DNA of 35,432 nt, from the NCBI GenBank assembly GCA_026785885.1, contig JAJAZC010000214.1:1-35432 (forward strand), written 5' to 3'. Below are positions 32,013 through 35,432 of the stretch, piece by piece. Within the stretch, counting starts at the first letter, position 1, and the number at the start of each line of letters is the position of its first letter. The stretch comes from Rubrivivax sp. Its GTDB lineage: Bacteria; Pseudomonadota; Gammaproteobacteria; Burkholderiales; Burkholderiaceae_C. The notes under the pieces are model-generated. The model saw only the letters and a program-made list of their open reading frames with translations, searched no databases and was not told the origin of the DNA. Both the position numbers and the translations under genes were made by a program.

Positions 32013-32099
32013 ATGCACCGAGCCGAGTTTCGCTACCTCTACCGCCCCGCCCGTGACCGCCTGCCGCGCTGGTTGCGCCGCGTCTGGTCCTGGATGTAA
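32013..32099 (+). CDS. SOS-controlled 28-residue cationic, aromatic small protein
   Basis: The ATG at 32013 follows GCGGAG at 7 bp spacing and lies just behind a near-perfect LexA box. The peptide starts MHRAEFRYLYRP and ends RWLRRVWSWM. It has 8 Arg, 1 His and only 2 acidic residues (net about +6) and 6 aromatic residues, 3 of them Trp near the C-terminus. This is like membrane-active SOS peptides (for example TisB in general logic, not in sequence), but no family is recognised. A longer in-frame start at 31869 would run through the operator and is rejected. Coding status is inferred from the promoter, ribosome site and composition. Confidence 0.55.
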   Translation: MHRAEFRYLYRPARDRLPRWLRRVWSWM

Positions 32100-32228
32100 G
32101 CCGGAGATGGCGTTGCACAGCGCAGCGGGGTGCTGGCTCAGCCGATGCGGGCGCCGGTCTCAAATGCGGCAAATGCCGCTGGCGTGAGGGTCGTGCACTG
32201 CTGCACTCAAGCCATTGACCAATAGCGC

Positions 32229-32253
32229 GCGGCGGGTTGCCCTTGCCCGCCGC
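32229..32253. terminator. GC hairpin between the small ORF and the converging nuclease gene
   Basis: GCGGCGGG (32229-32236) pairs perfectly with CCCGCCGC (32246-32253) around a 9-base loop. It lies in the 179-bp gap between the ends of two convergent genes. There is no long T-run on either side, so termination is plausible but not certain. Confidence 0.45.
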
Positions 32254-32278
32254 TATCAAGTCGGCAGGGTCACAGCCC

Positions 32279-34939
32279 TCAGCGGCTGCCCAGGCCGCTG
32301 AAGGTGTTGATCGGCAGCCCGTCCCATTCAGCCGCCAGGCCCCACACGCCGGGCGCACCCGGCGGCACGCTGCCCTGCACGACGCCGGGTTTGCGCCGCA
32401 GCGTGCGATCCAGCGTCGAGACGTCGCCGTCGACCCAGGCTGTGCCGGGGTCGAAGCCGACCTGGCCGAACTGATCGACGATGACGCCGTCGCGCTCCAG
32501 TGTCAGAGCGTCGTCGCCGTTGAAGTTGAGGACGCTGCCGCTGGTGCGCTGGCAGCGTGGCAGTACGGCAGCGTCGATGTTCGGGTGGCACAGCACCAGC
32601 GTCTGGCCCGGCAACAGGTTGCCGCTGAGCGGCAGCGACGCGGTGGCCGCCGCGGCGCCGTTGCTGTACAGCCGCAGTACGTAGCGGCCCAGGTCGACCG
32701 CGCTGTCGCCCGGGTTGTAGAGCTCCACGGCCTTGTTCGAGCCGCTGCCTTCGACGTACTCGCTGATGATCAAACCGGGCTGCGCCACGACCGGCGCCGG
32801 CGCCACCACCACCGGTGCGCTCAGCAGCGCCGGCAGGCTGCCGTCTTGCGTCAACCGCAACGTGATGGTGTAGCGGCCGGCCACGGCATAGACATGCCCG
32901 ATGCGGGTCAGCGCCGGGTCCAGCAGCTGCACGCCGCTGCCGTCGCCCCAGTTCACGCTCAACTGCACGTTGGCTGCAACCGGCGTCGGCTGCGCCAGCA
33001 GGTTGGCGATGACCACCGGCTCGGTGGCGACTCCGTTGGCCGGCAACTCCGCAAACAGCGCCGCGGCGGCGGCCGGCGCGTCGGCGTTCAACTGCAGGCC
33101 GACGATCACCGGGTCGTGGTCCGAAGCCCGAAACGGCAGCGGCGCGTAGCGGTCGTCGGGCTTGTTTTCCAGGTTGTAGTCCAGCACAACGGGCTCGTCT
33201 GCGTTGGCATGCCAGATGGCAACGCCGCGCACTTGCAGCGCCAAGGTGGCGTTGGCAAAGGCATGGTCCAAGGCACCGGCTTCGTTGTCGAAGACATAGC
33301 TGTAGCGCTGCTCCGGTGGCAGGCGATTGAGCAGGTTCTCATGGCCGTTGTTGCGCAGCACCGCCAGCGGGTCTTCGTTGAGGTAAGCGTTGAAGTCACC
33401 GGCCATCAGCACATCGGACTCGCCGCTGGCCGCCACCAAAGTTGCCACCCAGCCGGTCAGCGCCTGGGCCTGGCGCGTGCGTGCTGCGTTGAAGCCGCCC
33501 TGGCCCTGGTCCCCGTCATCACTGGTCGCGCCGGTGGCGCCAGACGGGCAGCCGCCCTTGCTCTTGAAATGGTTGACGACCAACCAGAACCCGCCGCCGT
33601 TGTCCCAAGCCGCGAAGCGCTGCGCCACCGGCGGGCGCAGGCCACCGTTGACGATGAAGTCGGCATCGTCAGGCACTTGCGGCTGCCCGACCGGCTGCAC
33701 GCTGGCTATTCTGTAGATGACGGCGCCGGTAATCAGATCGGTGCCGATCACGCCCGGCGTGCGCCAGGAGTACACCTTGGCGCCGAGCCGTGCGTTGACC
33801 GCAGCCACCAGGGACTGCAGCGCGACGGCGTTGTTGTTTTCGATCTCGATCAGGCCCAGCACATCGGCGTCCAGCGCGACGATGGCCGACACCAGCTTGT
33901 CGCGCTGCCGCACGAACTCGGCCGACGTGTCGGCGCCGCGCTCGCCCAACGTGGTGAAGTAGTTCAGCACGTTCAGACTCGCGACCTTCAGCGTGCCGCC
34001 GACGGCCGGCGCGCTGGCCAGCCGCGGGTTGGCCGGCGTAAACATCGGCACCACGGTCGGCTGCATACGCCAACGGTCGAAGTCAATTGTCACGATGCCT
34101 TGCAGGCCGCTGACCGAGTCGCCCGCGCGGCGCGTGCCGCTGCTGTCGGGCGCCGAAAGAAATGCCGTCGGCACCGCGTTTTGTGTGCTGCGGGCATCGT
34201 CCAGCACGATGCGATTCAGCGCGTTGAAAGCGCGCGCAGCAGCCGGCTGCAGCGTTGGGTGGTTATTGGGGTGGTACAGGCGCGCCTGCGCCGAAAGCAC
34301 CAGCTCGCCGAAGCGGCCCAGTCCTTCATTGCCGCTGACGAAAAGCGGCTGCTGAAACTGCACCAGCATGCCCTGCAGTGCCGACAGCCCGTCGGCGCTC
34401 TGCAGCGGCAAGGCCACGGTCGCCGGGCGGATTGGCTCGGCCGCGCCGCAGCGCTCCACCTCGGGCTCCGCAGCCAGCTGCGTCAGCGATCGGGCCGCGG
34501 CGTTGCGGCGAAATTCCGTGACCGTGCCGGTGACTTGCACCAAGTCCCCCACGCGCAAAACCAGCAGGTTGCCGGTGAAGACAAACAGGCCTTCGGAGGT
34601 GGCCGGGTCGTTGTCCGCAATCGGCTGCTGGATGTAGAAGCCGCCCAAGCCGTTGACACCGCGGAAGTCGGCCGTGACGACGCCGCGCACGGTGACGCGG
34701 CTGCCTTCCAGCGGACTGGCCGTGCCGGGCCCCTGGACCGCGGTGATGTCGACCAGCAACTGCGGTGGCGCCGGGCACACCGCGTCCTGGTTGGTGGGCA
34801 GCGTGGAGCGCAGCGGCTGTGCGCGGTCGGCGGGTTCCTCGCGCACCTCCCCGCCACCGCCGCAGGCGGCCAGAAGGAGGGCCAGCAATGCGGTGCACAA
34901 CGGCCCGGCTTGCCGATGCGGTGGGTGGTTGTTCAGCAT
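32279..34939 (-). CDS. ExeM/NucH-type extracellular endonuclease lipoprotein
   Basis: The ATG at 34939 follows GGGAG; upstream frame is repeat-derived. The 886-residue protein has a lipoprotein signal (CTALLALLLAACGGGG, lipobox LAAC). In order: an OB-like domain (about 60-155, VTVRGVVTADF, GDLVQVTGTVTEF), an endonuclease/exonuclease/phosphatase domain (about 320-620) with LNVLNYFTTLG, GLIEIENN, VVNHFKSKGG, AGDFNAYLNEDP, ALDHAFA and ASDHDPVIVGL, a PKD-like stretch (VNWGDGSG, GHVYAVAGRYTITLRL), and a C-terminal lamin-tail domain (IISEYVEGSGSNKAVELYNPG). Family members degrade extracellular DNA and process biofilm matrix. In many relatives the lamin-tail domain is N-terminal. Confidence 0.92.
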   Translation of the reverse strand: MLNNHPPHRQAGPLCTALLALLLAACGGGGEVREEPADRAQPLRSTLPTNQDAVCPAPPQLLVDITAVQGPGTASPLEGSRVTVRGVVTADFRGVNGLGGFYIQQPIADNDPATSEGLFVFTGNLLVLRVGDLVQVTGTVTEFRRNAAARSLTQLAAEPEVERCGAAEPIRPATVALPLQSADGLSALQGMLVQFQQPLFVSGNEGLGRFGELVLSAQARLYHPNNHPTLQPAAARAFNALNRIVLDDARSTQNAVPTAFLSAPDSSGTRRAGDSVSGLQGIVTIDFDRWRMQPTVVPMFTPANPRLASAPAVGGTLKVASLNVLNYFTTLGERGADTSAEFVRQRDKLVSAIVALDADVLGLIEIENNNAVALQSLVAAVNARLGAKVYSWRTPGVIGTDLITGAVIYRIASVQPVGQPQVPDDADFIVNGGLRPPVAQRFAAWDNGGGFWLVVNHFKSKGGCPSGATGATSDDGDQGQGGFNAARTRQAQALTGWVATLVAASGESDVLMAGDFNAYLNEDPLAVLRNNGHENLLNRLPPEQRYSYVFDNEAGALDHAFANATLALQVRGVAIWHANADEPVVLDYNLENKPDDRYAPLPFRASDHDPVIVGLQLNADAPAAAAALFAELPANGVATEPVVIANLLAQPTPVAANVQLSVNWGDGSGVQLLDPALTRIGHVYAVAGRYTITLRLTQDGSLPALLSAPVVVAPAPVVAQPGLIISEYVEGSGSNKAVELYNPGDSAVDLGRYVLRLYSNGAAAATASLPLSGNLLPGQTLVLCHPNIDAAVLPRCQRTSGSVLNFNGDDALTLERDGVIVDQFGQVGFDPGTAWVDGDVSTLDRTLRRKPGVVQGSVPPGAPGVWGLAAEWDGLPINTFSGLGSR

Positions 34940-35054
34940 GCGTTGGCTCCCATTGCGAGCGCGCACGATAGGCGGCCCGCATGACGCACGCAAGACGCTT
35001 GCTGGGGGCTTGCTTTGTGCATGCTTGACGCTTGTCAAAAGCTTGCGAAACGCG

Positions 35055-35197
35055 CGCTGATTAAGCGCTAATTGCTCGTTGACAGCGCGCTGATTGCTCG
35101 TTGATCGCACGCCTGCTGCATGCCGACTGCATGCCGATTGCCCGCTGACTGCCCGCTGACTGCGCGCTGACTGCGCGCTGATTGCTCGTCGACTGCA
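35055..35197. repeat. Thirteen tandem 11-bp units upstream of the nuclease gene
   Basis: Thirteen contiguous, imperfect 11-bp units follow the consensus CGCTGACTGCN; units 10 and 11 are identical. The array starts 115 bp upstream of the nuclease start codon and ends 23 bp after the stop of the ybjQ-like gene. There are no spacers, so it is not CRISPR. The other part of the gap (34940-35054) holds GCTTG-rich sequence and no gene. Confidence 0.85.
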
Positions 35198-35220
35198 CGC
35201 CGCGGGTCGCCCCCCGCCGA

Positions 35221-35432
35221 TCAGCCCATCTTCCCCGGGGTGCCGCTGACGGCGACCATCATCATGCCGTTGGGTTCGCCCATGACCTGGTAGTCTAAGT
35301 CGTTGCCGACGATGCCGTCGGCGCCGAGCTGCCGGGCCGCTTCCATCATGTCGTCCAGTGCCGCGTCGCGCGCACCGGACAGCGCGCGTTCATAACCGCC
35401 GGCGCGCCCGCCGACAACGTCACGCACCGAAG
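35221..35432 (-). CDS. YbjQ-family (UPF0145, heavy-metal-binding-like) protein, partial
   Basis: The leftward frame enters from the window edge and reads [51 protein letters not shown] (given here in parts of the family pattern RD-GGR-YE, A-LGAD-VG-D-DY), ending [11 protein letters not shown]. This is the C-terminal two thirds of the YbjQ family, small pentameric proteins of unknown function. The start lies outside the window. Confidence 0.85.
   Translation of the reverse strand, partial: SVRDVVGGRAGGYERALSGARDAALDDMMEAARQLGADGIVGNDLDYQVMGEPNGMMMVAVSGTPGKMG

Noticed and set aside
32237-34984. A 915-codon open frame on the plus strand opposite the nuclease gene
   Set aside because: It is the mirror of a well-supported gene in GC-rich DNA, with low-complexity His/Arg/Gln-rich translation and no family motif.
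35055-35197. CRISPR array
   Set aside because: The units are contiguous 11-mers without spacers and no cas gene is near.

Overview
The window is GC-rich DNA that reads like a motile betaproteobacterium of the order Burkholderiales (Leptothrix/Rubrivivax/Ideonella-like). The signs are the flagellar gene content and sequences, sigma-28 (FliA)-type promoters of the TCAAG...GCCGATAA form, a PEP-CTERM exported protein, and G-rich intergenic hairpin elements of a kind I recall from that order. No species call is possible from sequence alone.

Layout. (1) Bases 1-1385: a G/C-run contig edge, then a leftward nucleotidyltransferase gene of the GSU2403 type broken by a 5-bp repeat, and a small palindromic element upstream of fliC. 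(2) 1386-5874: the filament module fliC-fliD-fliS-fliT plus the c-di-GMP flagellar brake ycgR, with FliA-type promoters before fliD and fliS. (3) 5886-8727: a non-flagellar insert with two type IV pilin-like genes, a phosphodiesterase with an intact EAL domain and degenerate GGDEF, and the wreck of a RES-domain toxin. (4) 8734-20906: the basal body and export module, with fliE leftward and fliFGHIJKLMNOPQR rightward. It builds the MS ring, C ring, export ATPase and export gate, and all of it looks intact. (5) 20907-25940: accessory genes, namely a PIN toxin-antitoxin pair whose toxin is frameshifted, an atypical SDR, a tautomerase, a prolyl 4-hydroxylase-like dioxygenase, an IS1182-type transposase remnant, and a trypsin-like protease with a small companion. 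(6) 25941-29707: yaaA, an esterase with an in-frame hexanucleotide expansion, a rubrerythrin::DUF3501 deletion fusion (pseudogene), an arylformamidase-like hydrolase, tRNA-Ala(CGC) with promoter and terminator, and a second, longer copy of the palindromic element. (7) 29704-35432: a membrane TIR-like protein that appears frameshifted, a PEP-CTERM protein, a 28-codon ORF directly behind a near-perfect LexA box, a large ExeM/NucH-type nuclease lipoprotein, an 11-bp tandem repeat array and a partial YbjQ-family gene.

How the genes work together. FliF/G/M/N form the rotor, FliH/I/J and FliO/P/Q/R the export system, FliK the hook ruler, FliL the stator helper, and FliC/D/S/T the filament, cap and chaperones. 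YcgR and the EAL protein connect motility to c-di-GMP.

Two themes stand out. Core flagellar genes are intact, yet three of their stop codons sit in short tandem repeats (13, 35 and 8 bp). The flanking accessory genes show about six independent disruptions: slippage frameshifts, internal deletions and a deletion fusion. The most novel items are the two-copy palindromic element with variable interior, the LexA-controlled cationic micro-ORF, the rubrerythrin::DUF3501 scar and the membrane TIR-like protein.
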